From Unio delphinus (taxonomy: Eukaryota > Mollusca > Bivalvia > Unionida > Unionidae), in NCBI GenBank assembly GCA_029339505.1, contig JAQISU010000108.1, forward strand, positions 16,890,001 through 16,954,000: 64,000 bases of DNA. Reading direction: 5' to 3'. Under the pieces are notes generated by a model. The model did no database searches. It was given only the letters and a program-made list of their open reading frames with translations, and had not been told where the DNA came from. The position numbers were made by a program, and so were the translations under genes. Positions 36,430-48,465 of this stretch are shown one piece after another (the first letter of the stretch is position 1; every line of letters starts with the position of its first letter).

Positions 36430-36745
36430 TGTATGTGTCACAGGATCAGTGCGTTTGGCAGAATTTAGTTGTCTTGTTGACTGGCTAATTCTGTGTTGAC
36501 AGAATGTTGGTCCTTCTTGTTGACAGCTCATTCTGTGTTTAAGAATTTTGGACCTTTTTTTCTGGTTTACAACTCATTGTGTTTAAGAATGTTAATGGTT
36601 CTTTATTGTTGACAGCAAATTCTGTTTTAAAGTTATGTTGGTCTTTAATTTCTGGTTGACAGCTCATTCTGTGTTTAAGAATGTTAATAGTTCTTTATTT
36701 TTGACAGCAAATTCTGTGTTTTAAAGTTATGTTGGTCTACCAAGA
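36430..36745. repeat. ~60-bp tandem repeat
   Basis: Four to five diverged units with GTTGACAGCTCATTCTGTGT, TTAAGAATGTTAATGGTTCT and TTATTGTT. Two unit types alternate (GCTCATTCTGTGTTTAAGAA and GCAAATTCTGTTTTAAAGTT). Confidence 0.85.
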
Positions 36746-36774
36746 ATTGTGATCTCAAAATGGCATTGTCCAGG

Positions 36775-37130
36775 ATTTCTTTTTGAATAATTCATAATAG
36801 TTCCAAAATAATATTATTGTCCAAAAAATGAGCACATTCTACTTCCACTAAACAGTCTAAATGTTTTTTTTCTGTCAGATAATATCTAAGTACAACATAA
36901 AATATGCCTGCAGACTTGATGTTACAACTAGAACATAAGAAATAAAAATGGCTCCAAATATAGGAATGAAATATGATTGCTCTGTTCTCTTATATACACC
37001 TTCTATTATAACTATATTTCACAACATATCCCCCATGTGACAGATCATATTACTCATACAAAATCAAAATAAGTACCAATTTATGTGACATAAATCATCC
37101 AATAATAAATAACTTAATTCTTCTAAGATC
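36775..37130. repeat. Dispersed repeat family R2, copy 2
   Basis: Same block order as 22650-23010, including TGCAGACTTGATGTTACAAC and ATGGCTCCAAATATAGGAAT. No target duplication was found. Confidence 0.75.
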
Positions 37131-38234
37131 TACCTGACATACATCTAGTGGGAAAAGGCAGAATCTCATAAATATGTTTACTAATAATTCTATTTTTATG
37201 ATGTATGTAAGCATCTATTTATTGATGCAATGTAATTTTTGTGTTGTTTAACAGCTTAGAACAGACTGTATGTATTTATTCCACCAACAAAAGTACAATT
37301 TATAGCCATGAACAAAAATAAACAAATATTAAATAAAATCTTGTACTAGAAGTTTCTAAAATAGGTATGCATAACACCTCTCGTGTGGTCATGTGCTAAC
37401 AGTCTTTTGATGTATCCCAATAATATAATCGAAAAATGTTCTTGTTTGAAATCACTATAATTCCAAATAATTGTTCCAATCCAATTATACGGTATATTAT
37501 TTCTTTACCTCATAGTGTTTGGCTTTGTAGCCATTTATATACATGTACCAAATTGAATAGCAGCAATAGCTTACCCTTGTATGTTGTATAGCTTTCATTT
37601 TTGTGCAGAGAAAAAAATATACCATTCATATGACATACATATTTCCTCCATAAGAGTGAATAATTGTCAGAATAACAATTCCTCATGCACTCTCTTGTTC
37701 CTGGTATGTTATGTGCAAAACAAGTGTATGCCCACAGGTATAGGATACATTTACTATCAAAATAATTTTATATCTAGGTACCAGTATGTCATTTATGCAA
37801 GGAACAATGACATCATGCTCACTAGTCACTGCGTGTTCTTCAGTTTACATGAACACCACAAGGACCATTTTGTATACACGGTATCTATTCTAGATATTTA
37901 ATTTAAGGTGTTGAATTTTGTTCACATTGTTATTTTATGTACATATACTTCACTTTCTCAATAAAAGTTGTATAAAATACTGAGAACCTTCTTGCATTGA
38001 AAAAGTCTGGTAAATGTATGCTATGGTTTACTATAGAGATCACAGTAGTGCACTCCATACATGGTACATACAAACAATGTGAGTTTTACATGACACTCAT
38101 GCAGACTGTATTAAATGTTCCAGATGTACATGGAAAAAAATCATTGTACATATTGGAAATCATGGCTTTTATATTTCTGAAAATAAGGAATACTCCTCCC
38201 AGCACATTGCTACATCTTATTAAGGAAATACAGC
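37131..38234. other. Intron sequence without recognised feature
   Basis: Two short plus-strand open frames (37581-37901 and the first part of 37997-38404) show no domain or splice context. Confidence 0.4.
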
Positions 38235-38590
38235 AATCATGTAGTAGCGTGTTGCTGCCTCCCACGGAGGAGATGCACCGCTCATCCCATAGCGTGTTGC
38301 TGCCTTCCATTGTGGAAGAGATGCAATGCTCACCTCATTGTGTGTCACTGCCTCCCATTGTGGAAGAGATGCACCACTCATGGCTTGTTGCTGCCTCCCA
38401 TTAAGGAGGATATGCACTACCTATACTAGAGCATGTCACTATCTTCCTTGGAGGAGGAGATGTACCAATCTTCTCATAGTGTGTTGTTGCCTCCCATTGA
38501 TGAGGAGATGCATCATCACGGTGCTGTCAGATGTAGTGAGTCACACCCTCCCACTGGGAGGGATCAGTAACACCTTCCTTATTGATGCAT
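38235..38590. repeat. ~50-bp hairpin minisatellite, locus 2 of 3
   Basis: About seven units of GTGTTGCTGCCTCCCATTGT, GGAAGAGATGCACCACTCAT and CCCATAGC. Each unit has an inverted repeat such as CTCCCACGGAGGAG, CTCCCATTAAGGAGG or CTCCCACTGGGAGG. The same structure lies at 150-372 and 54370-54570. Confidence 0.9.
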
Positions 38591-38799
38591 GAGTTGACAA
38601 TCCAGTATCCTCTGATCAACACAGTAAGGCCTCCTGTGATTATTATAACCCTGTGTGCCATGTCCAGCATTTTTAATTTTTGTTTAACAGGACTTTATGT
38701 AAACTAGGCAAATGTTATCTCTGCTCCAGTCATGTGGTACCACTCTGTAACAGTATACTATTATGGGATGTCATCAGTTCTTCACATGTTTCCAGTTAA

Positions 38800-39590
38800 A
38801 ATGCCACCAAAGAAAATGATGAAAATTGACCCTAAGCATAGGACATTGGATATTTTGTTTCATGATTCAAATTCCACTGAGCAGCAGCATTTGGTTTATT
38901 CGTTAGATGTTCAGGATGTAAATGTATGCTCAGCCTCCAGCGTAATGCTTAATATACCAAAAGTTTGGTAGTTTAAGCCAAAGTGGCTAGAAATGTACTC
39001 GTGACTGTGATATGACAATGGCTGTGCAAAAAAAAAAAATGAGGACTTTATGTATTGTGAGATATGCACAGACAATAAAAATGTAAATGATAAAAACAAG
39101 ATAGCTAGGAACAGAAATGTTCAAAATTCAATGATCCAGACATGTAGATCTTGGTGACTACAAATTTTGTCTAATAGCCCCAGAATTTCAAAATAACTTT
39201 GAAAAATGTTGTTCAGAGCTCATGTCAAATCAAGATTACCGGTAAGCTAAAACTGCCTTACTAAAGTTTGTAAAATGGATGGCAGATGAAGACATCCCAT
39301 TGAACAAATTCAAGTCAGCCTAGAGAAAAGCACTAAACTTTTCATTGATTCATTAGTTGAGAACATTCAGTCTAGATTTCCAGCAGATGACCTACTTAAA
39401 AGCTTTGGTATTCTTCCTATGCAACTGATCAGTATGATGTGAAAAAAAGAAGTGGATACATATGGAGATGAAGAGATTGACAGACTGTGTACATATTATG
39501 CAGAACCAAAAACTGTACAATTGGAAACCAACAAAATTATTGAAAAAAAAACATAAGAACCTGTTATTGATTCTGCTGAGGTAAAAGTAT
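38800..39590 (+). pseudogene. hAT-like (ZNF862/ZMYM-type) transposase wreck
   Basis: Starts MPPKKMMKIDPKHRTLDILF, then KPKWLEMYS and MYCEICTDN, the zinc-finger-like entry common in this group. After shifts: ALLKFVKWMADEDIPLNKF near 39250-39310, IDSLVENIQSRFPADDLLKS near 39335-39400 and VDTYGDEEIDRLCTYY near 39450-39500. These are conserved landmarks of domesticated and free hAT transposases of the ZNF862/KIAA1586 kind. At least three stops and two frameshifts are present, and the catalytic C-terminus is absent. A LINE 3' end follows at once. Confidence 0.6.
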
Positions 39591-39619
39591 ATATCATTAT
39601 TTTATTTTTTATTTTGTTA

Positions 39620-39708
39620 ATGTTATAGATATTATCTAATGTTGTAAAGTGCTTAGAGCTTCTACAGATTAAGTGCTATACAAAGTCCTCATTATTATTA
39701 TTATTTTG
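39620..39708 (+). mobile_element. LINE family A 3' end, plus orientation
   Basis: GTTGTAAAGTGCTTAGAGCT, TCTACAGATTAAGTGCTATA and CAAAGTCCTC(ATT)n are the reverse complement of the block at 48600-48665. Only the terminal 80-90 bp are present. Confidence 0.85.
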
Positions 39709-39714
39709 GAAAAG

Positions 39715-39990
39715 GTATCATGTTATTATTACACAGAAAAGTATGAGAAAAGGCACCCTGTCATCATGACACAGAAAAGTATGGAAAAGGTGCCCTGTTA
39801 TCATGACACAGGAAAGTATGGAAAAAATGCCCTGTTATCATGACACAGAAAAGTATGGGAAAAGGTGCTCTGTTATCATGAGAAAGAAAAATCTGGAAAA
39901 GGTGCCCTGTTATCATTAAACAGAAAAGTATGCAAGCAAGTGCAATTAGTATTGCATAGAAAATTATTGGAAAAAAGGGCCCTGTTAGCA
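39715..39990. repeat. 37-bp tandem array
   Basis: About seven units of TGTTATCATGACACAGAAAA and GTATGGAAAAGGTGCCC, starting right after the LINE tail. Confidence 0.93.
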
Positions 39991-40179
39991 TTCGATAGAA
40001 AAGGTTTCACATTGTTAAAGACTTCCCAAGAGCTTGTTCACATTTTCATTGACTTTTATCATTTTATATTTAAAAAAACTGTTATTGTGATAATGAAAAT
40101 TGTATTATAATGTTTCTTTTTCATAATTTGAGAAAAGAAAAATGTTAGAATCTTTGTCTTTTTTTTATCTGTTTTCTCC

Positions 40180-40620
40180 ATGAGGTCATTGTACTAAGGA
40201 CCTTTATAAAAAGTGACTTCATGACACAATGATCATATAATTGTGTTTGTTCATTCCTGGAGGTCACAGTGATGTAAAACATCTGGATACAAAAGTGTTA
40301 CCAGTGACATCAGGACTTACTGATTGTGTAATCTTTTATTTCTTCTCTCCCAGATGTCATTTTGTTATATATAATATGCCATGATGATGTCATTTCATGT
40401 TTGTTTTCTCCCAGAGGTCATTGTGCTATAGTAGACCTAGATAAGAAGTGTTGGCAATGACACCATGACTTAATGATTGTGTAATTTTGTATGTGTCCTG
40501 TCCCAGAGAACATGGTATAATACATCTGGATAAAAAGTGTTGCCAATTATATCATGACTTAATGATTATGTAATTTTATATTTGTTCTCTCCCATAAATC
40601 ATGGTGCTATAAAAACACCT
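40180..40620. repeat. ~100-bp tandem repeat, four to five diverged units
   Basis: Units contain TCTCCCAGAGGTCATTGTGC, ATAAGAAGTGTTGGCAATGA and CACCATGACTTAATGATTG. Confidence 0.8.
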
Positions 40621-42046
40621 GGATGAAGATGCCAATTGGTATCCAGGTTCTGGGGTACCTGTCCATTGATAATAACCTGGGTAATAAAATGAGATATAAC
40701 AACTTCTTCAGCCAGTGCTTATAAAGGCAGCACTAACTTGTTTTCAAGTTGACAATCCTTTAGATTGAACCACAAATAAATGTACTTTTTCAATGCTAAG
40801 CAGAGATCTGCCTCTTCCAGTAAATAATCCCATAGCTTGTTTTCCCATGTCTAATTGATAAAGTTGCAAGTATGGAACAGTGACAGGTAACATAACCTTG
40901 CTGCTTAACTGTTCAGCTGCAACTTTGAATAGATTTCATAAATTGTCCATCAAAAGTGTCTTTCTGTAAATAAGCATCTGCATTTGACAATGAGGCCAAG
41001 GAAAGGAAGTCAGATGATATTTATGATAACTAGATCAGGGTGATATACTAGATGATGATTGATTACTTCAGAACTTACTGATTGTACAAGATTTGTCATG
41101 GCACTCCAGTGTACTAACTGTAGAAGATTTGTCATGGCACTCCAGTGTACTATACAAGATTTGGTATATAATTAGTTTTGTTTCACTCTATGTTTAAAGC
41201 TGTTTGAGGTTCAAGGATGAACCTGGGTACACTTACCTTTCTCTTTTCTTTGGTATATCAGCACAATCAAGGCATTCAAGGTCTGTGTCACTGATCAGTT
41301 TCTTCTCCATTTCTGCATGTTTGCTCTAATATTGTTTCAGATAGAGGTGACTCACAGTTGGTTACCCTCCTCATCTGCAAGTAACATGACAGCTCTTTCA
41401 CAAAGGTCTTAGATATTATTATTTTAGGCGACTTCATCATATTAAGTGGGTGGAAAACGTAATGCTGAATTTCCTGTTTTATGTAACTGTATCAAGATTT
41501 ATCTTTTGTTATGTATGTTTAATTTATATTGTGTGCCTAATTTTGACCATGATTGAAGGTTGTTAAAATAGTTTTTGCCTGCCTGACTTTTGTCATGTTT
41601 ATTAAGATATTTACCAAAATTGAGTTCAAGGCCTAACCTTGTTTATGAACTTAAAATGTTCTTCTAGTGAACTTCTGTACAGTTTAATGGCATTTTCCAA
41701 AAAATTGTAATGCATCTATTGAATTCCAGAATAATCTATTGCATCATAGATCAAGGGGGCATTCCTGTTTCCTGAAGTTCATTCCTGTTTCAAATCATTC
41801 TTTGGGAATATTATTTGTTGATTTTACTACACTTGATGGTTTCATTTCTTTCTGTTACATAGTTTAAAACCAGTAGTTGTAATACTAGTTGTTAGTAGAT
41901 TATAGCACCACAAATCAACAGGGTTGTGTATGGTATCATTGTTTACTAATGTTTAAAAAACTGTCTGTTTAATTCTCACTTTGTATTTTGGGTGATAAAT
42001 TATTTGTTGTTTTTACTTAAATTGTTTGTTTCTCTTCCTTTCCATT
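40621..42046. other. Intron sequence with one short duplication
   Basis: GATTTGTCATGGCACTCCAG with TGTACTA is duplicated near 41089-41155. Otherwise nothing was recognised. Confidence 0.45.
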
Positions 42047-42326
42047 ATATATTTTATTAGGGCCCTGGGTGGTCTAAAACTCTCACTATTATATATCACT
42101 GCCATCTCACCTCTGTCTGTGTGGGTTTGAGTCCCAGGCTTAGCTAATGTGGGTATGTGGTAAAACTTGCCGCTAGCTTCTCGTGTGTCGGTGGTTCTTT
42201 TTGGGGTTTTCCTGGGTTCTTCCTCCACCATTAATACTGGCTGCCATGTATAGTCTGTCTTTTGCTGAAAAATGGCGTTAAACCCTATAAAAATAATAAA
42301 CATAACAACAACAATATATTTTTTAA
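42047..42326 (+). mobile_element. SINE family S1, copy with pol III promoter boxes
   Basis: The element spans 42060-42313. The head GGGCCCTGGGTGGTCTAAAA carries an A-box-like stretch and GTGGGTTTGAGTCCCAGG near 42119-42136 is a B box. The shared 3' half (TTCTTCCTCCACCATTAATA to AAAAATGGCGTTAAACC) and a CAA/ATA-rich tail follow. Likely target duplications are ATATATTTTATTA (42047-42059) and ATATATTTTTTAA-type sequence from 42314. This fuller copy shows what the 9551 copy has lost. Confidence 0.85.
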
Positions 42327-42369
42327 TTTAAGACCTAGAGTTGTAACACTTTAACCACTAAGGTGTAAT

Positions 42370-42696
42370 CGCTCCAGTGGCCTAGTGGTTAGAGTGTCTG
42401 CTGCGAAAGCGGGAGGTTGTGGATTCGATCCCTGGCCAAGTCATACCAAAGACTTGTAATAATGGTACTAACAGCTGCCTCGCTTGACGCTCAGCATTAA
42501 GAAGTTAGTGTTAGGACTGGTCGGCCTGGTGTCAGGATAATGTGACTGGGTGGGACATCAGTGATCATGCTACATGTCTGCAGCGTGATGCCCCAGTGCT
42601 AGACATCAGTATAAACTGCCTCACTGCAGAAATTGTAGCGATATGACTGATTTCTTTTTTTAAGGCTACGTTAAAAATCCTAGTCAACAAAAAAAC
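42370..42696 (+). mobile_element. tRNA-derived SINE family S2, copy 1
   Basis: The tRNA-like head is CGCTCCAGTGGCCTAGTGGT with TAGAG (A box), followed by GTGGATTCGATCCCTGG (B box). The body has CCAAGTCATACCAAAGACTT, GCTCAGCATTAAGAAG, GTCAGGATAATGTGACTGGG and TGTAGCGATATGACTG. It ends GTTAAAAATCCTAGTCAAC with an A-rich tail. It matches 57891-58212 along its length. No clear target duplication was seen for this copy. Confidence 0.9.
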
Positions 42697-43904
42697 TCTT
42701 TATTCAAGCATGACTGCAAATGATTTGAACCCAAATTTTGCAGTGCATATGCAGTCAAGCATGAACTATATGCCAGCTAATCTAGTAAAAAGGAGGAAAT
42801 ATGATAACTAAGCAGATGGGAGAAAGCTACAAGTTTTATTAAGTTATTAAAAATGTAATATCACTTGGCAAGATTTTTGCTTGATTTCATAAAATGGTGA
42901 TTATAGGCAAGACAAAATTTTAATTTCTTTGTCTTACAACACAGTTATCAGAATTTTTATAATTAAACATTTGAAATGTTATCAAGTTTGTGCAGCAGTG
43001 TCAGGAATCTTTTTTCTGCCAATTTGATTTGCATTTCACTCATTCTTGGCTGCTGAAGATAGGCTGACATTGTACAGAGTTTATCCATAAATGTAATCAA
43101 TTGTACAAGGAATTAAATTTTTGTAGTGGATTTTCATTTTCTCAACTTTAACGTTTTCAACTGCTTCATAAGTTTTTTTTACTATTCTTTTCACTCTTTC
43201 TTATGCTACAAGATGAAATGTTTGTGCTAATTGTAAAGTTACAAATGTCTATAAAAAAATTGCACCATTACAGTCATCTGTCCTCATTGATTCTTTAATT
43301 TTTGAATGACATCATCACCATAGAGAAAAGAGATGGGTGTGTTCAGATTGCATAGAATGGAAAACGTCTGTGTTCAGGTGTCTTAACAATAATCATTTGA
43401 AGAGATAAATGTTGATCTTGGTCCATTACAGCAATTGAATCCTTAATGTCAGGAGTAATTGGGCTTTTACAAGTTTAACTATGAGCATAATGCAACTGGA
43501 ACAAAACGTTTTGTTTTGAAATTTCTTGCCAGCCCTCAGGTCAGTTCTATGCAGATCTCTGGGTTAACTTTACTGTGTCCAATTTTATTGCAGTTTTGTT
43601 GACTTTTATAATTATCCACAATTTTGGCAGTTTGTCATTGATGTTGTTGCAATGTTAATCAGCTGATTTTTTTCCCCCTTAATTGGGGGTACTTTAAGTT
43701 TAGGCAAATCCCATACATAATCTTTTAAGTTTTGATCAGTCGCAAAAGAGGGCTTCATTCAGATTTCCTGCCTTTGATAACATTTAAAACAGGTCCTCGT
43801 GAAATGAAAGATTTTGGTAGGGAGTTTTCAATGATATCAATTAACATGTTTTGTTTCCTGTCACAAATTTCATTATTTAAGACAAATTTATTATCATCAA
43901 TGTC
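42697..43904. other. Intron sequence without recognised feature
   Basis: Nothing recognised. Confidence 0.4.
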
Positions 43905-45005
43905 ATCATAGTGTCAATACCCAGCATTATTACCTTATCACAGGTGTCATCATTATTAGAGTTAACATCTAGTATTATTACATTATCACAGGTATCTTCA
44001 TTATTAGGGTTAATACCTAGCATTATTACCTTATCACAGGTATCATCATTATCAGGGTTAATATCTGTTATTATTACCTTATCACAGGTATCATTATTGT
44101 TAGGAATAATATCTAGGATTATTACCTTACGACAGGTATAATCATTATCCTAGCATTATTACCTTATCACAGGTATCATCATTATTAGGGTTAATACCCA
44201 TGATTATTACCTACCGGTAATCAAAGGTGTCATCATAATTAGGGTCAATACCCAGGATTATTACCTAATCAAAGGTGACATCATAATTAGGGTTAATATC
44301 TAGTATTATTACCTTATAACAGGTATCATCATTATTAGGGTTAATACCCAGCATAATATTACCTTATCACAAATATCTTGATAGTTGGGGCTAACACCTA
44401 GCATTATTATCACAAGTGTCATCATAGGGTTAAAGAGACCCATCATTATTATCTTATCACAAGTGTCATCAAAGATTGCATTAATACCCAGCATCATTAT
44501 CACAGCTGTCTACATATTTAGAGGTAATACCAAATATTATCATCACAATTGTGTCTTCATAGTTAGGGTTAATACCTAGCATGTTACTATAAGTGTCTTC
44601 ATAGTTATCATAGTTAGGGTTAATACCCTTCATTATTATCACAGTTGTCTTAATATTTAGGGTTAATACCCGAAATTATCATCACATGTGTCTTCAAAGT
44701 TTGGGTTAATACCCAGTGTTATTAAAAGTGTCTTTTATTTTATCATTGGGGTTAATACTCAGTGTTATTATAAGTGTTTTCATAGTTATCAAAGTTTAAG
44801 GGTTAATACATAGTGTTATTATAAGTGTCTTCATAGTTATCATAGTTAGGGTTAATACCTAGTGTTATTGTGTCTTCATAATTATCATATTTAGGGTTAA
44901 TATCCCATTTTATTATAAGTATCTTCATAGTTACCATAGTTAGGGTTAATACCTAGTGTTATTATAAGTGTCTTCATAGTTATCATAGTTGGGGTTAATA
45001 CCCCA
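43905..45005. repeat. TTAGGGTTAATACCC tandem array, left part
   Basis: About 24 units of roughly 43-48 bp: TTAGGGTTAATACCCAGCAT, TATTACCTTATCACAGGTAT and CATCAT, diverging rightward to ATAAGTGTCTTCATAGTTATC forms. The core GGGT-TAAT-ACCC is an inverted repeat and TTAGGGTTA equals 1.5 animal telomere repeats. The array continues at 46388 and 50938. Confidence 0.95.
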
Positions 45006-46378
45006 GAGCAGGCAGGTCAATTACAGACATGATCTTCTCTCTATCACAACTCCAAGAGGTCAACCACTCTACATTATGTTTATTGCCCTCATTAAGGCCT
45101 TTGACTTGGTCAGCAGGAAGGGCCTTTTTGAACTTCTCAGTAAGATCGGTTGCCCATCAAAACTCTGCAGCATGATAATCGCTTTCCATGTAGATATAAA
45201 GAGAACAGTCCTGTATGATGGATCTTCCTCAACCTCCTTCCCAATTAACAGTGGCATGAAGCAGGGCTGCATGCTGGCGCCAACCCTTTTTGGGATCATT
45301 TTCTCCCTGCTTCTGTCCAACACTTTGACTTGTCCACTAATGACATATATCTACACAACAGGTCCTATGGGATGCTGTTCAACCTGGCACGACTGCACTC
45401 GAAGACCAAAGTGAAGGCTGTGCTCATCAAGGAGATGCTTTTTGCAGATGATGCGACTCTTGTGACCAACACAGAGGAAGCTCTCCAGAGACTGGTAGAC
45501 CATTTCACTGATGCCTGGATGTAGTTTGGGCTCACCATCAGCCTAGAAAAGATTAATGTCAGTGTCAAGTGGACAACCATCAGCAACATTCTCTCACTTG
45601 ATACAAAGCTGGATAGATGGTTTGGAAAGGCAAACAACATCATGGCATGACTAACGAAGAGGGTGTGGGAAAACAACAAGCTGACAGAGCACACCAAGGT
45701 CCAAGTTTACCAGGCCTGCATTCTCAGCACCCTTCTATATGGAAGTGAGACCTGGAGTACCTACATGAGGCAAGAGCGCCTGCTCAACTCCTTCCATATA
45801 CAGTGCCTTAAACGCATCCTGAAAATCAGCTGGCAAGACTGTGCCCCACACAGTGAGATCCTGCAGCAAGCAAATACCTACAGTATGTACTCCCTGCTGA
45901 ACAAATGTCACCTTCGATGGCTGGGACACGTATGACGCATGGAGGATGGGAGGCTGCTGAAGGACATCCTATATGGACAGCTGGCCACTGGCATGAAAAG
46001 AGTCAGCTGCCCCTCGCTCCATTTCATGGATGTGTGCAAGAGGGACCTGAAGGCAATCAACATTTCACCCAATGGCTAGGAAGTGCTAGCTGAGGACCGA
46101 GGCACCTGGAGACTGACAGTAAGCAAGGGCATATCAGTCACTGATGCGAGGAGAGGCCAGTTGGCGGTAGAGAAATGTTAGAGAAAGAAGAACGAGGCAG
46201 CAATCACAGTAACTCATGCTTCCTAGTATGTCTTCACCAACTGCAAGAGGGACAGTCACTCGTGTATAGGCTTGCACAGCCATTGCAGATGATGCCAACA
46301 CCCCAGAGACAGACAACACCTCAAGGGTGCTATTCACATGGTCTCTCGAGCCTGAGTCATCAATGATGAATGATGATG
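45006..46378 (+). pseudogene. 5'-truncated non-LTR retrotransposon (RT to C-terminal finger)
   Basis: Reading in pieces: AGRSITDMIFSLSQLQE, a frameshift near 45048, then QPLYIMFIALIKAFD (RT block with catalytic Asp), INSGMKQGCMLAPTLFGIIF and MLFADDATLV (the FADD catalytic box near 45437-45466). Past the RT, LSTLLYGSETWSTYMRQ, LRWLGHV, RMEDGRLLKDILYGQL, DVCKRDLKAINIS and a decayed finger, CKRDSHSCIGLHSHC (near 46230). At least six stops or shifts are present. The 3' tail is ATGATGA-like repeats (46361-46380). The target duplication AATACCCCA lies at 44997-45005 and 46379-46387, with the array continuing on both sides. The gene-like length of the real element would include an endonuclease, absent here by 5' truncation. 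Clade not assigned. Confidence 0.88.
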
Positions 46379-48410
46379 AATACCCCACATTATTATAGTG
46401 TCATCATAGTTATCATAGTAAGGGTTAATACCCAGCATTGTCATCACAAGTGTCTTCATAGTGTTCATAGTTAAGATTAATATCCAGCATTGTCATCATA
46501 AGTGTCTTCATCATTAGGGTTAATACCCAGCATTGTCATCACAAGTGTCTTCATAGTGTTCATAGTTTGGGTTAATACACAACATTATCATCACAAATGT
46601 CTTGATCATTGGGGTTAATACCCAGGATTATCATCACAAGTGACTTTATCAATAGGGTTAATACCCAGTATTGCCATCTCAAGTGTCGTTATAGTTATCA
46701 TAGCAAAGAATAATATTCAGCATTATCATCACAAGTGTCTTCATCATTAGGGTTAATACCCAGTATTGTCATCACAAGTGTCTTCATCATTAGGGTCAAT
46801 ACCTAGCATTATCATCACAAGTGTCTTGATCATTAGGGTTAATACCCAGCATTATCATCACAAGTGTCTTGACCATTAGGGTTAATACCCAGCATTGTCA
46901 TCACATATGTCTTCATCATTAGGGTTGATACCCAGCATTGTCATCACAAGTGTCTTTATCATTAGGGTTAATACCCAGCATTGTCATCACACATGTCTTC
47001 CTCATTAGGGTTAATGCCCAGTATTATCATCACAAGTGTCTTCATAGTATTCATAGTTAGGGTTAATAACCAGAATTGTCATCACAAGTGTCTTCATATT
47101 ATCATAGTAAGGGTTTAATACCCAGTATTATTATCACAAGTGTCTTCATCATTAGGATTAATACCCAGATATATCATTCAAAAGTGTCTTTATTGTTAGG
47201 GTTAATACCCAGCATTATCATCACAAGTGTCTTCATAATTTGAGAGTTAATACCCAGCATTATCATCACAAGTGTCTTCATCATCAGGTATAATACCCAG
47301 CATTGTCATCACAAGTGTCTTTATCGTTAGGGTTGATACCCAGCATTATCATCACAATCTTCTTCATAGTTTGGTTTAATACCCAGCATTATTACCATGT
47401 CACAAGTGTCTTTATGATTAGGGTTAATGCACAGCATTATTACCTTGTCACAAGTGTCTTCATCATTAGGATTAATGCCCATTTCTTCATCATTAGGGTT
47501 CATGCCCAACATTATTATCTAGTTACAAGTGTCTTCATCATTAGGTTTAATGCCCAACATTATTCTTACCTTGTCACAAGTGTCTTCATCATTAGGGTTA
47601 ATGCCCAACATTATTATCTAGTTACAAGTGTCTTCATCATTAGGTTTAATGCCCAACATTATTCTTACCTTGTCACAAGTGTCTTCATCATTAGGTTTAA
47701 TGCCCAACATTATTATCTAGTTACAAGTGTCTTCATCATTAGGTTTAATACCCAGCATTATTACCATGTCACAAGTGTCTTTATGATTAGGGTTAATGCA
47801 CAGCATTATTACCTTGTCACAAGTGTCTTCATCATTAGGATTAATGCCCATTTCTTCATCATTAGGGTTCATGCCCAACATTATTATCTAGTTACAAGTG
47901 TCTTCATCATTAGGTTTAATGCCCAACATTATTCTTACCTTGTCACAAGTGTCTTCATCATTAGGGTTAATGCCCAAAATTATTACCTTGTCACAAGTGT
48001 CTTCATCATTAGGGTTAATACACAGCATTATTACCTTGTCACAAGTGTCTTCATCATTATGGTTAATGCCCAACATTATTAACTTGTCACAAGTGTCTTC
48101 ATTATTAGGGTTAATACTCAACATTATTAACTTCTCACAAGTGTCTTCATCATTAGGGTTAATGCCCAGTATTATTACTTTGTAACAAGTGTCTTCATCA
48201 TTAGGGTTAATAGACAGCATTATTACCTTGCCACAAGTGTCTTCATCATTAGGGTTAATGTCCAACATTATTAATTTGTCACAAGTGTCTTCATTATTAG
48301 GGTTAATACTCAACATTATCATTATTCAAAAGCATCTTGATAGTTAGGGTTAATACCCATAATTATTGCCTTTTCACAGGTGTCTTCATAGTTTGGTTTA
48401 ATAACAGTAA
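46379..48410. repeat. TTAGGGTTAATACCC tandem array, middle part
   Basis: About 44 units. From 46440 to about 47300 the main unit is 43 bp (TTAGGGTTAATACCCAGCAT, TATCATCACAAGTGTCTTCA, TCA). From about 47400 it becomes 48 bp, with TTACCTTGTCACAAGTGTCT. A segment of about 370 bp (47380-47545) is nearly repeated at 47750-47910. The 48-bp period leaves 259- and 144-codon open frames, one per strand, repeating VTSVFIIRVNAQHYYL-type units; these are not genes. Confidence 0.95.
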
Positions 48411-48414
48411 TCAT

Positions 48415-48465
<51 letters not shown>

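Noticed and set aside
42370..42450. Functional tRNA gene
   Set aside because: A and B boxes are present but the sequence cannot fold into a full cloverleaf and runs into a SINE body shared with 57891.
47303..48322. 259-codon plus and 144-codon minus open frames
   Set aside because: Products of the 48-bp unit of the TTAGGGTTAATACCC array. Their content is the repeat unit in translation.
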